64,000 nt of DNA from Numida meleagris (lineage: Eukaryota; Chordata; Aves; Galliformes; Numididae), in NCBI RefSeq assembly GCF_002078875.1, contig NC_034411.1, positions 3,828,444-3,892,443 of the forward strand. Reading direction: 5' to 3'. Positions 53,356 to 64,000 of this stretch are shown here, one piece after another (within the stretch, counting starts at the first letter, position 1; each line of letters opens with the position of its first letter). The notes under the pieces were generated by a model. It did not search any database. It saw only the letters and a list, made by a program, of their open reading frames with translations, and was not told where the DNA came from. The translations under genes were made by a program, and so were the position numbers.

Positions 53356-56300
53356 CATTCTTGAAGGGTTTTACTATTTTTGGCTTAAGACATTTTTGTT
53401 TTGGGAAACAGCACCATATTGGAGGTGATTCTCTTTTATAGTCTCTTGATTTCCATCTTCTGAAAAGAAATGTCAAGGAGCCAAGCCATGGAATCCACAT
53501 CAGTGGTCTGAGAACTGTGAGAAGTGGATGGCAGCTTTTGTTTTTAGGGCAAGACCAACTGTTGTAATGCTTCTGGAGAACTTCATGATAATGCTTAGGG
53601 ATGTTAACATGCCAAGACGACAGATCTGTTTTCTTTAATAAGAACGATGTCTTCAATCATTCCTGTTTGATTTTTTTTTCCAGTTATTCTGTAAAAGGTA
53701 TATTGTTCATGAGGGTAGTTGAAAACAAAACCCTCTGACTGCAACCTGTTCAAATTCCTAGCAGGGTAAGCTTTTATCCCAGAAACCTGGTCAGGAGGGA
53801 CAAGAATAGAAGCTAAATATACTGAAACTAACCCGTGAAAGACGAATCTGTGGAGATTAGTACCACACAGTTTGATTTTAATATTTAAGTATATTGGCAC
53901 CATATTTTATAGCAAATAATCTATTGGGAAATAAAGTAGAAGTGTAAGTGGGTTTCTGGTGCTGCTTCTTGTGCTTTATAGGGCAAAAAAACATTGAGGG
54001 GAAGTTTTTTCATTCATATATTCTCAGGGAGGCTTTGTTTTCCATTTTTTTTTTCCATTGTAATGAAAAAAAAATGCTCTTGTTCCACTGCAGCTACTGC
54101 CAGGAGAGACCCAGAAAAGTCATGCAGGACTGCGTGGCTCTGGGTGGTTGTAAGGAGCACAGGGGAGAGGAAAGGAAGAGCATGTTTAGCTGCAGGCTGA
54201 CCGCTCTGGTGAGGAATGAAAGAGACAGCAGCTGGTGTGGCTGGGGTTAAGTGGAGAAACAGTGGGCTGAATACACCAAGCGAGGGAAGGGTGGTGGGGA
54301 TAAGAGACCTCAAAATGATGGCAGAAGAATTCATTTGCTGGGGGTATGCCCACGGACATGGGAATGCCAAGAAAACAAGAGTTGTAGGGAAACTCTCAGA
54401 TCTCTTCGGTCATTTGCTGAAGTGGGTGTCTATCTGAATTGCCTGCAGGACAAGTCCTATCTGCGCAATGCTCTGCTTAATCTGGAAAGGCCTTCTATCC
54501 CTGTTTTGTCCCATGTTTAGTGATCTTGTTAACTTAGCTGGCTGACCAGTACGAAAAAGTTGTTTACTGAGGGGTTTTGTCCTTGGGTTATTTGTTAATC
54601 TTCACTCTTCAGAATTAAAAAATAGAAATTTGTGTTTTCTAAACAGCCATATAAGTTTATGCATTCTCTCTTAAAGCCTGATTATCGTGTGGGGTTTTTT
54701 TATTGTTTTATTTGTTTTCTTTGATAACTACAGTGCAGCTGATGGTGTGATGCTGAAGTCTGCTGTATGTTCACACCAGTTCTTCCTTAAATCTTCCTAA
54801 AAGCTTGCATGGTAATGCAGTGCTGTTTCTTCATGACAACTGATCATATCATATTGACATACAAGACAAAGATCTAGTTTATCTAAATTTTGTCTAAATT
54901 TATACTGCTTCCTATCCCTTCTGGGCTTAAATTTTGCAAGCATTTTGGTTTTCAATTCTTTCAGTGAGAGGCAGCTGCTGTGGTCCTGCCAGATCCCAGG
55001 GGCCAAGTGCAGCCCTTGCCTTCCTGGGGCTGACTGGGCGTGCTGGGGCACCAGGCGGCAGCAGAGATGCTTTGTCTGCGGTCTTCTGTTTATATGCAAG
55101 TTTCAGTCTTTGTTCTTACAGAGACTGGGAAATAGTGGGAATTCTGTACATTCTGGGGCTTCTGCATGGCTCAAAGCACTTGTACCATGCTTGAGATCTA
55201 ATGAGAACAGCTGAAGAAATACCTTTTGTATAGCAGTTTTTCCTTAAAATTGTGAATTGCTGCTTTTGAAAGAGGATGCTGGCAGAAAAATGTGAGTACA
55301 TCAAAAGAGAACAGAGGGGAGAGGATCCACAGAACAAGTCTTAGAGCACTTCAGGCTTCATGATGCATATGCAGTAATAATAGCTAAAATCTGAAATGCT
55401 AACCATTTACATCTTTACAACTGACTTGAGCTGACTTAGCTGAAAGCTAGAGCGGTGTTTGCTTTCAGCTTAAAGACAGAAGTTGAATGAAGAACACTAG
55501 ATAAAAACAGGAGCAAGATGATCCTTCTGCTAGTGTAAGAAAGACATCGGGGGTATTTCTAATCACTAAGGCTCACATTCAACTTCCCTGTTCTGTTCTC
55601 CCCTGCAATGACTTCCCAGAGGTATGACGCGGACTTGTGCAGAGAAGTGAGTGAGAGGTAGAAGTGGCATCTTTAAACCCTTCTATTTCTCCTTCTCCTC
55701 ACCTTGTGCCTTCCAACACTATTCCACATTTAGTTGCCCTCAGTCCAGGTCTTTGGGATCCGGTTTTACCTGTCCTAGTCATGGAACAGCTGTAAGGAGC
55801 TGTGTGGGGAGATGTGCCAGACATCTGCAGTGGTTGCAGTGATGGGACCGTATGGGTGAGTGGACTTCCAGGCAACCACCTCCTTCCTCTCCCGACTCAT
55901 CCCTGTCACAAGCTTATCTTTGAAAAAGCAAACAGGAGGTTTTTATTTCATAGCAAGCTAAACAAAGTGTATCTCATAACGTAAGAGCAGCCAAACACTG
56001 CCATTCTCAAAGTGTGTGTTTGTTTGACACTGCATGCAAACACAGGGATGATTGGGTACATATCTGAACTTCTTGCAGGCTTTGTTAGTAATTGTTCTGT
56101 GATGTTCTTCCCCCCACGTAAACTCAGTGTCTGGCTGAAAGACTTGGTTGTAACAGTCTTTGACACCTCTCCTGACTTAATTACTTCTGAGGTGGTGGAA
56201 GAATGTGGAGCTGGCAGGGCTGAATGCTGCTGTTGCTGCATCTCTGCCCGTCCTCTGGCCTTTGGGACCCCATTCTGCCCAGCCTCCAGGGAGGAACAGA

Positions 56301-58612
56301 GCTCTCCCTGACATCCTCCTTGGGGTCAGGTACAGAAATCTTATCGTTATGTATATGGATTGTCTTACTGCTGCTGCCATTCATCTCGTCCCACCCAAGT
56401 AAATGACTTTTTCCCCTCAAGTGTGAGTCCTTCCCCCTGTCCCAAGCTTCCTGACTTCTCCTATGTCTCTGAGACATGAAGGAACACGAGCGCACTGCTC
56501 AAGGTTTTACCCAGGCTTGGCATTGGGATTGCAGCTGTTGCCTCTGGCTCTCTTTCCCTACCAGAGAATGCCTCTGCCCCTCAGCAGGCTCCTGTGTCCT
56601 GTGCTGCACTTTGGAAAACGAGGACAGAACTGCTGTAACACGTGTCAGAAAGTGATGGTGAGCTAAATTACAGCATGCATCAAGAAACTGAGGCTCTGGT
56701 AGAGGCTATAAAGTCATCTGCCTTCTCCTTGATGAATGCTGTCAGTGCTTCATTTTCCTTTGGAGCGTCTGTCTCCTGTAATGCTCTTGGGCACTGACCC
56801 CAGTGTGGAGATGCTTCCCCCGCATGTATTAAAACTGTCCCCATTCTACACCGAGATGCAGCCACAGCTGCCTCCGTGGGCTGTTGATGATATCTGGGAT
56901 TAACTGAAAGAGGACACGCTTCAGCAGGTGCCCGTCCCTATCCTTCCCCACCATGTTCTCCATGAAAGTGACATTCTGGCCCAGGGGTTTGTCTCAGGAA
57001 GCTGGTGCCCACCACGTCAGAGCTTTTTGAAGGATCAGGAAATCAAAGCTGTAAAACTCCTACACGGTCCGTCCTGAGCCAGAATCCACAAATCTCCACA
57101 ATCACAAAGAGCAGCCCTGCTCAGAAGCTGCAGAAAGAGCGATTGGCCTCATTAAGCTGAGCCTGCAATATCCCCAGTGCTACCTGGAAAGTCTGGTTCC
57201 CTGTTTGTTCCGTGGATGCTGCAGTGCTGGTAAAACCCAGTTCTGGACATGTCGTCAAATAAGAAGGTTAGAAAAAGCTGCATGTTGTTGAAACATTAGG
57301 TGTGCCACTAAGTACCTTTTATTTTTTTCAGTATGGCTTTTGTGTTACTGTTGGGCTATGTGACCCCATGCACTTCAAAGACAATTCTAAAATTTATTCT
57401 TTGTGATCATTTTCTGACTTCGGCTTTTCTTTTTGCAAGTGTGCAAGTGTGCAGTTTGGTGATACTGAGTCTTCAAAAGGACTGTCCTCAGAAAAATTGC
57501 CTAACCATGCAAATAAGGTTGAAGAACTGCCCCTAGCCCTATTACGATATCAGTAAGTAGTATTTCACAGTTGGGTTCTGGACACTAAGTAGGATTAAAT
57601 TACTACTGGGTAGTCAGAACAGATGCATAAGTGATTTTTTTTTATGGGGCTGTGACACATCTCTAAAAAGCAATTAGGTTGCAGAGGAAAGCTTTGCATT
57701 CAAATTTTGGGACTTTATGATAAAACTGGCTGCTGTTTTTTCCCGTGCCCGATTAAACACGGCTAAAAGCCGCATCGGAAAGCATGCTGCAGAAGGTGAC
57801 TTTGTACCAACGACTTCATGGAGGTCTGTGTTCTTAAAAGCCTTTCAAATGTTCCATTTTCTAAAACTAATGCTGGTGAAGTCAAGGGAGCTGGACTGAC
57901 CAACCATCTTACTGCTGAAGCAAAGCTGAAGGAAGTCACAAAAGAGTATCCTGGCTTGCTGGACAGGGCTGTTTGAGGTAAGAGCCAGCACAGGGGTGAC
58001 CTGCAGAGGTGGAGGAGGTCATGTCTAACAGCCGCTGAATTCGTGACAGCTGCAGAGGATCCTTCATGAGCACCAGCCAGCAGTTGGTTTGACGATGCTT
58101 TGGTCTAATGATAAATGACACCTGCTCAGAGCAATGAAGAACGACTTCACTCCTTGCAAAGTGCATCTCCAGAAAAAGAGTGGAAGGCTTTGGGTATACA
58201 CACTTATAAAAATAACTGTAACTGCATTAGATAAACAAGTAATTGATACTAACATGCTGTATGTCACTATATAAGTAATACGTAAATTTAAAAGAACAGT
58301 ATGTCCAGGCTAGTTGTAACAGACATATTGGAAAATTAACTACAGGTCTGAAGAAATAATACATTATTTATAGCTGCCTCGATGAGCCAGCTGCCAGCCA
58401 TTTCCTTACCACTGTAATGGCCACTGTAGCATCTGAGCTCTTCACAAGTATTTAAAAATAGAAATAATCTTGTTCTCCCTTCTTTCTCTCCTATTAAAAA
58501 GGAAGGATAATTTGATTATTTTATTAGGATTTTGTTTTCTTTGTTGCTTTATGGGCTTGCTGTGTTTCCCTGGTTGGAAGGCAGTCGATGAGGCCATTTA
58601 AGGCAAAGAAGT
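53356..58612. other. Intergenic region downstream of CRNKL1, no gene recognised
   Basis: No open frame here has exon-like splice borders together with a recognisable protein match. In mammals NAA20 lies next to CRNKL1, so I looked for a converging NAA20 on the minus strand but found none of its motifs. GC content rises around 54.9-56.9 kb without a clear gene. Confidence 0.6.
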
Positions 58613-58670
58613 AATAAGTTCTATTTAAATAAGTTCTAAATAAGTTCTAAATAAGTTCTAAATAAGTTCT
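58613..58670. repeat. Tandem repeat of an 11-bp unit (AAATAAGTTCT)
   Basis: Five copies of AAATAAGTTCT, the first slightly altered, run head to tail. It is too short to carry a visible function. Confidence 0.85.
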
Positions 58671-58739
58671 GTTGTTGACCCTGAGCTGGAAACTCCTTGA
58701 GTGGAAGCTGTATCTTCTCCAAGCAGGTTCTCCTGGGTA

Positions 58740-58900
58740 GAATCATAGAATTAGCAAGGGTGGAAAAGACCACTAAGATCACCAAGTCCAACACCAATGC
58801 ACCCCCACCATGGGTGGTCAGTGGGCATGGTGGGGTGGGTTGATGGTTGGACTCGACGATCTTAGAATCATGTAGGTTGGAAAGACTACTGTGATTCTAT
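58740..58900. mobile_element. Clustered inverted CR1 tail fragments
   Basis: A minus-oriented CR1 terminus (AATCATAGAATTAGCAAGG through CACCCCCACCATG) is followed by a plus-oriented tail (GGGCATGGTGGGGTGGGTTG through ACTCGACGATCTTAGAATCA). A third short minus fragment follows (TAGGTTGGAAAGACTAC). The first two could pair as a hairpin. Confidence 0.8.
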
Positions 58901-59048
58901 ATTCTCAGGATTATTGCTGAGAAAAAAGCCTTAATGGCGATAATGTTGCGTAGCCCTGCTGTGAGTTAATTGTTCTTTAAGAAGTCACCTCAGGTACCTT
59001 TGTAGCCCATGTCTACACTGTGTGCAGCACATGGAGCTGCTGCAGATG

Positions 59049-59055
59049 TGAGTCA
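59049..59055. promoter_or_regulatory. AP-1 consensus TGAGTCA
   Basis: Exact 7-mer match in the intergenic region, 78 bp from the CArG box. A lone AP-1 match is common by chance; it is listed for its neighbours. Confidence 0.35.
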
Positions 59056-59133
59056 CCTCAAGCAGCATCGCAAGCTGCTTGGGCTGAGCAGGATCTCAAG
59101 CTGCAGCGGGGGGCCTGGGGAGGGACTGGATGA

Positions 59134-59143
59134 CCTATATAGG
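59134..59143. promoter_or_regulatory. Perfect CArG box CCTATATAGG (SRF-type)
   Basis: Exact match to CC(A/T)6GG, five bases before a perfect X-box. It could also be read as a TATA-like element. Confidence 0.5.
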
Positions 59144-59148
59144 ACACT

Positions 59149-59162
59149 GTTTCCATGGTAAC
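59149..59162. promoter_or_regulatory. Perfect palindromic X-box GTTTCCATGGTAAC (RFX-type)
   Basis: Exact match to GTTNCCATGGNAAC. Such sites recruit RFX factors at cilia and other genes. It lies about 5.8 kb downstream of the CRNKL1 stop with no recognised gene beside it. Confidence 0.6.
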
Positions 59163-60148
59163 TTCAGACCATGTGAAATGTTGGTTTGGGTGGCACAGCA
59201 GCTTCCAGCTGGAATCTATGCAGCTTGCAGCCTGCTCAGGGTGGGGGTCTCCTCCCCATCCTCCCAGCCAGCCCTACCTCTGCTGGCTGGAGAAGCAGTA
59301 TGCCAGATAAACACAGCTTTGCATCTGATGCTTCAACTGTTCAGTTACATTTGAGATGTGTTCAGCAGCTCCTTGATCCCCCCTCGGCTGTGTGCAGACC
59401 GGTCCCAGGCTGCCCTTCTGCTGAACCTTGCAGGGTTGTAGCTCTTGGTTGCAAGAGCAAGGTGTTCCTCTCACACGAGTGTCAAGTGTTCTCTGCTCGG
59501 CTGTTTTACTTTGGTAGCCTCTGTCTCTGGGATTCGTGTTTTGGATTAGGTGTTAAAATATTTTAGAGTGCTTGTTTTATGTCTGTTTACTTCGTCTCTG
59601 AAGAACTGCAGGACATAGTTTAAGATGTGAAACCAAAGCACCCTACTGGCTCTTACCTGACCTGCTAAGATTTATCACCAGGCTGTGGAAAAGAAACATT
59701 CCGGCAAGACGTCTCTGGCAGTGAGAAGAGGGGAGATGCTCCATGGGTGTGCAATCCCCTGCATCTTTCACATTCAGCTGAACATGGCAGGGGCTACAGG
59801 TGTTTGGGATATGAAATGTCTTTAAAGGTTGCAAATGTCAGGTTACTGAGTAGAAGGTATGCTTAGCAGCAAATTCACATGGGGAAAGGCAATTGGCTCA
59901 CCTCTTGTTTGGCAGAGGAGAATCCAAAGGTGAGGGGAACTTTGGGAATTGCACTGGTTTTTTTCTACAGTAACTGTTTACAGAGAGTCCTACACATGGA
60001 ATTGTTCATTTAAAAGAGAGCTGGTATTGTCACAAAGACAGAGGTAAATATGTGTTGTCCTCTGGGCCTCATCTTGTGATGCAGTTTATGCTTTTGGCCA
60101 TCCGGCTTAACAATGGCTGCTGCTGGAATGTGCTCCACTGTGACGTAT

Positions 60149-60316
60149 GGTGGTACTGGTGAGGCCACAGCTCGAGTGCTGTGCTCAGTGCTGGGGCCCT
60201 CTCTGCAGAAAAGACACTGAGGCCCTGGAGTGTGTCCAGAGATGGTGGGGATGGGTTGGTGGTTGGACTAGATGATCTTAGCGGTCTTTTCCAGCCTTAA
60301 TGATTCTGTGATTCTG
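60149..60316 (+). mobile_element. CR1 3' fragment with internal deletion
   Basis: It reads CTGGTGAGGCCACAGCTCGA then GCTCAGTGCTGGG, then jumps from GTGTGTCCAGAGA to TGGTGGGGATGGGTTGGTGG and ends GATTCTGTGATTCTG. About 0.3 kb of the usual 3' region is missing between the two parts. Confidence 0.88.
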
Positions 60317-61465
60317 TATCAGCACCTGAAAGCTAGCAAATTTCTAACTTTTCAGCCTGCTTTTTCTTTTTAAAGGACACTTTTTATTTCCCATCTCTTA
60401 ATTCTGCAAGCTATCTTTCCTGAAATTGCCTTTTGCCCATTTTCATTAAAAGACTGTTCTTTGAGGGATTTATAGTATTCGTGCTTTCATTCCACTTGTG
60501 TAGATACAATCAGTCAATAAAACACTGCTCTTGAAGGAAGATAAACGTCTGTATATACTCGTAAGCTGTGTTTTATTAATGGTGACTGTATCTACTTCTG
60601 CAAGAGCTCAAAAGCAGGATGAAGCTGAGGACAGCATACTGAAAATATTCTGAGTGTTGCATGAGTGGAAAGGCAAGGAGCTGCTCACCAGAGGGCTTGC
60701 TTCCTTCAGTGTATGGTGAAGAGGAGGAGGCCACTGCCAGCAAGATGTGGATTCCCATTGTGGCCAAGCATGCTTTAGCACGCATAGCCCCAGGCAATGT
60801 CCTGCAGGCAGCTCTGGCCACAACCAGTGAGCAGCCATGCCTAGTGGTACTGCCTTTTTCCATAGTTCTCTATGCCCAAATTGCATCCAAGGACTGGAAT
60901 TGTAACTGCAGTCTTGAGTAAAATTGTTAACTCCCCCCATGGAAATACGAATAACAGAAGTTTGGAAAAAAAAATGGAAATTATCCTTATTATCAGCATT
61001 GCCTTCAAATCCTCCAAAGGGTAATTGGTAAAGTTAAAAATGAAGAACTGATGCTTATCAGCAGGCAGGCTAACCTTGCTAACAAGGAGCATATGACTAA
61101 AGCATCTGAGGGTAGAACACGTTGGAATTAAAACTGTATAAACCAACAATCTGTAAACAGTGTATGCCTGTTGCCATAAATAGACAAGGTATTTTGTTTG
61201 GAAGTTGGTTTTCCTATACCTCCAAATTTTGTTCTATAACTTTTGCTGATGTACTGTCCCACTGAAAACATGACATCCATCACACGTGCTCCTGTTTTCT
61301 GTATCCTCACAGTCTTAGCACAAGATGTCCTCAGCCCAACCTTTCTCTTGCTTGAATTCCCTGTCTCCTGTGAGCATCTGACTCTGCATCAATCTCATCC
61401 ATTCTTCTGTAAGCTTGAAGAACATGCTCAAGGTGGTGTTCTTTGTCCCAGGTTTGACATGGGCT
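60317..61465. other. Intergenic, nothing recognised
   Basis: Short open frames at 60661-60921 (+) and 60608-60940 (-) overlap each other and match no family I know. Confidence 0.5.
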
Positions 61466-61554
61466 GGTGGGCATGGTGGGGATGGATTGATGGTTGGGCA
61501 TGATGATCTTAGTGGTCCTTCACAACCTTAACAACTCCATGATTCTATGGTTCT
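61466..61554 (+). mobile_element. CR1 3' tail fragment
   Basis: It reads GGTGGGCATGGTGGGGATGG then ATGATGATCTTAGTGGTCCT and ends CATGATTCTATGGTTCT, the CR1 terminus. Confidence 0.85.
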
Positions 61555-63511
61555 ACACCAGACTCCTGCTGGAGCCCATCCCTGGGACCCTGTGTACCAG
61601 GAGGAAGAGAGTCCCTGTTTGAGCTGTCTGGGTGTCTTCTAGACCAACCTCATTTGGGAATAGCGTTAGGGAAGGTTATAATTGGTGATCTGATCTTTAC
61701 AGTTCCTCAGTAATGTGTCGTTAGCACAGTATCCAAATAACCAAGATGTAATTTTTAATAATCCTTGTGCTGCACAGCTATAACCACATCACTTTCAACA
61801 TTAATCCAGAAAATAATTTTCCTTATGCAATAAAAACTGTAGAGAGAATATCCTAAAGATTTGTGAAACTTTAGGAAGCAGCAATATCTACTTGCTGTAA
61901 ACTATTTCAGTCTTACTTAATTAAATTACTTGAAAGTATAAAATGAAACTGTATTTGAACATCTGCTGATAGCTGGGCCTTTTCTGAAGACTTGTGACTT
62001 CCAAATTTATTACAATTTTTTGAATAAGTGAATGGAATAATTAAAAAAAAAAAAAGAAAAAGACCAGTGGGCATTTATCTGAGCTGTGCAAGTGTCTTTT
62101 TGGTAAGTCTGTTGCACAAAGCTTCTCCTGAAAGGCAAAAGAAAGCCATGGATTACAAATTGTTGGAGAGATGAGAGAATCTAAAGGCACAAAATGATGT
62201 GGGGTGAGCATAAAGGTGTTCCAATTCCATTCACAGTTGATGACAGTGATTACACTCCTTTAGGGGGATAATACGGGCTTAGCAGCAAGGCTGTAGGAAT
62301 CCTACTGACATTTTTTTCTTTTTGCAGAAAACAAAAATGGGTGTCTTCGTGGGGATAGGAGCAAATTTGCTGAATATGAAACATCTATGTGGAGAAATTA
62401 AATGAAACGTGTTACAGCCTTTCAGAGCGTGCATAGATCAGGTATTTCTCTTCACTCTTGGTTGTGATATAGAAACCAAAATGAATTTTGTTAACAGAGC
62501 AGTGGAAATCGCTAGCATTATCATTTCCAGCCTTAAGCTGCAAGCAGATTTTTAGGTATTCCTCTTTTTGAAGCTAGATGTATTCTTGTCAATAGCATTG
62601 GCAAATACAGAGGTTTTCATGGGCAAAGAAAGGACCTACAGAAGTCATGCCAACTGTTGCATCTCTAGCGATGCAACATCTAGCAAAATAGGACTGATAA
62701 GAAATGTTTTCCATCCACTGGTTTTGGAAAGCAGCCTTCTGCTGTTGAAACAGGAGAGAATCTTACTGGGAGCTCTGCCTGAGAGTATGGGCTTTGAGGG
62801 GAGATCTGTTGCTCGTTGTAGAAATAACTCATGGTATAATTTTAGGCCTGTAGATATGTACTGCTGACACCCCAAAAGAAAGTAAGAAATGGTGAAATTG
62901 GGAATTACAAAGGTCAGCACTCAGTGTATCAAGCTGCTCTGATCTCTTAGTGAAGCCTGATATTGTTATTGCTGAGATAGTGACAGCTATGCCCAGGGCA
63001 CTTCTTGTTTCTCCTGTTGAGAGTAAGCCTGAGGAGATGGAATTTGTTGGTTGGAGAAGCAACCAGACAAAAATAGAGAAGAGATTTAGGAAGCTGCTTG
63101 GGGAAGTGCCCTGGTGACAACTGAAAAAAAAAAAAAAACAAAAAAAAACCCCACACCTGAAAGCATTATGGATAGTTATGGAATTCAAATTGGAAATGTT
63201 CTGTGCATTTTAAATACTTCTACTAGGGGAAGGAGTATAGAAGCTTTAATGTTTAATGCGTGCACAGTAATAGAAAGCTGATCTCCGTGGGCCCATTTGT
63301 TCCATCACTGTTCAGAAGGAAATAAATTGAATTCTATTTTAGAGCATATTTTGGATCTGGATGTGGTGGTGGGAGAGATGAGAAGAATGAAAGCAATGAA
63401 TACATCTGCCCTGGGATGTCCTCATCTGTCCTGGAAGGCACCATGCAAATGCTTGGTACAATGCAAGAAGCAGGTGATAATTCAGTGCCCCTTGGGATGG
63501 ACTGTGCTGGA
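61555..63511. other. Intergenic, nothing recognised
   Basis: AT-rich with A-runs near 62041 and 63124. No coding exon or repeat family was identified. Confidence 0.5.
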
Positions 63512-63737
63512 GTGAGAGGGGATCTTCTTGAGACCGAGATGCAATTGGGTGATAAGGCACTGGCATGAGTTGCCCAGAGAGGTGGTGGTGCACCATCCCT
63601 GCAGACACCCAAGGTCAGGCTGGATGGGGCTCTGAGCACTGATGGAGCTGGAGGTGTCCCTGTTCAGTGCAGGGGGTTGGTGTGAATGGCTTTTAAGGGT
63701 CCCTTCTAACTCAAACAAGTATATGATTCTATGATAA
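63512..63737 (+). mobile_element. CR1 3' fragment (divergent subfamily)
   Basis: It reads GAGTTGCCCAGAGAGGTGGT, CACCCAAGGTCAGGCTGGAT and GGGTCCCTTCTAACTCAAAC, ending ATATGATTCTATGAT. The wording differs from the other CR1 tails in the window, which suggests a different subfamily. The final 263 bp of the window show nothing recognised. Confidence 0.85.
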
Positions 63738-64000
63738 ATGATTTGCATTGGAAATGGTAGTAGGATTTTGATTATAGAATTTAATGAATTCCAGATACCT
63801 ATCGTTTATTTGTTAAAGACTTCTCATAACTCAGCAACCAAGAGTGATTTCTCTCCTGAATGTGACTAAAACCCAGATCTAGTATTTTGACTTCTCTATC
63901 ATTTCATTTAAAACCTCTTAATACACCATCACTGAATGCACTTTGGGTCCCCAGTGATGCAGCTTGTACTTTCATGTTAAGGCAAAGTGGGAATTGTCTG

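Larger units (their letters stand above)
58901..60148. other. Intergenic region with a candidate regulatory cluster
   Basis: No gene is recognised. It contains the AP-1, CArG and X-box motifs listed separately, and short open frames without protein matches. Confidence 0.5.

Noticed and set aside
53604..53903. 99-codon minus-strand open frame after CRNKL1, checked as a possible NAA20 terminal exon
   Set aside because: It lacks the N-acetyltransferase motifs and C-terminal pattern of NAA20.
60608..60940. Overlapping open frames on both strands in the intergenic region
   Set aside because: They have no family similarity and no splice or promoter support.
1..64000. tRNA, rRNA, CRISPR arrays or bacterial-type operons
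   Set aside because: None seen; the window has typical vertebrate intron-exon structure. Intronic snoRNAs could have escaped reading by eye.

Overview
The window looks like nuclear DNA of a galliform bird, most probably chicken. It is AT-rich and intron-rich, carries many CR1 LINE tails in both orientations, and holds a mariner element with two internally deleted relatives. Family assignments come from recalled protein families and visible splice sites; no database search was run.

Two protein-coding genes are supported, arranged head to head around a GC-rich promoter at about 40.79-41.42 kb. On the minus strand is the 5' half of CFAP61, a ciliary radial-spoke-associated protein. Fifteen coding exons between 40628 and 4989 encode residues 1-620 with an unbroken frame, and the rest of the gene lies beyond the left edge. 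On the plus strand is complete CRNKL1, a HAT-repeat spliceosome scaffold. It has fourteen coding exons from 41080 to 53291, 686 codons plus stop, followed by an AATAAA signal. The start codons are 452 bp apart. This divergent pairing is also known in mammals.

The splicing signals are the most interesting part of the genes. CRNKL1 intron 5 is a textbook U12-type AT-AC intron. CRNKL1 intron 8 is GC-AG with a competing GT donor 7 nt downstream. CFAP61 intron 8 has U12-like GT-AG signals. The shared promoter has an RFX X-box-like site beside CFAP61, and a minus-strand donor at 40917 predicts a non-coding CFAP61 first exon.

Region by region: 1-4988 is CFAP61 intron sequence with one CR1. 4989-40636 holds CFAP61 exons separated by introns containing CR1 ORF2 remnants, the mariner elements, a pyrimidine tract and an orphan GC-rich patch. 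40637-41079 is the divergent promoter with a CR1 tail in CFAP61 intron 1. 41080-53355 is CRNKL1, with a 0.8-kb CR1 in intron 1 and a 280-bp AT repeat in intron 2. 53356-64000 is intergenic: no coding exon was recognised, but there are five CR1 tail copies or clusters, an 11-bp tandem repeat, and a tight AP-1/CArG/X-box motif cluster at 59.05-59.16 kb.

Nothing here looks like an undescribed multi-gene system. The strongest leads are the non-canonical introns and the two candidate RFX-type regulatory sites.
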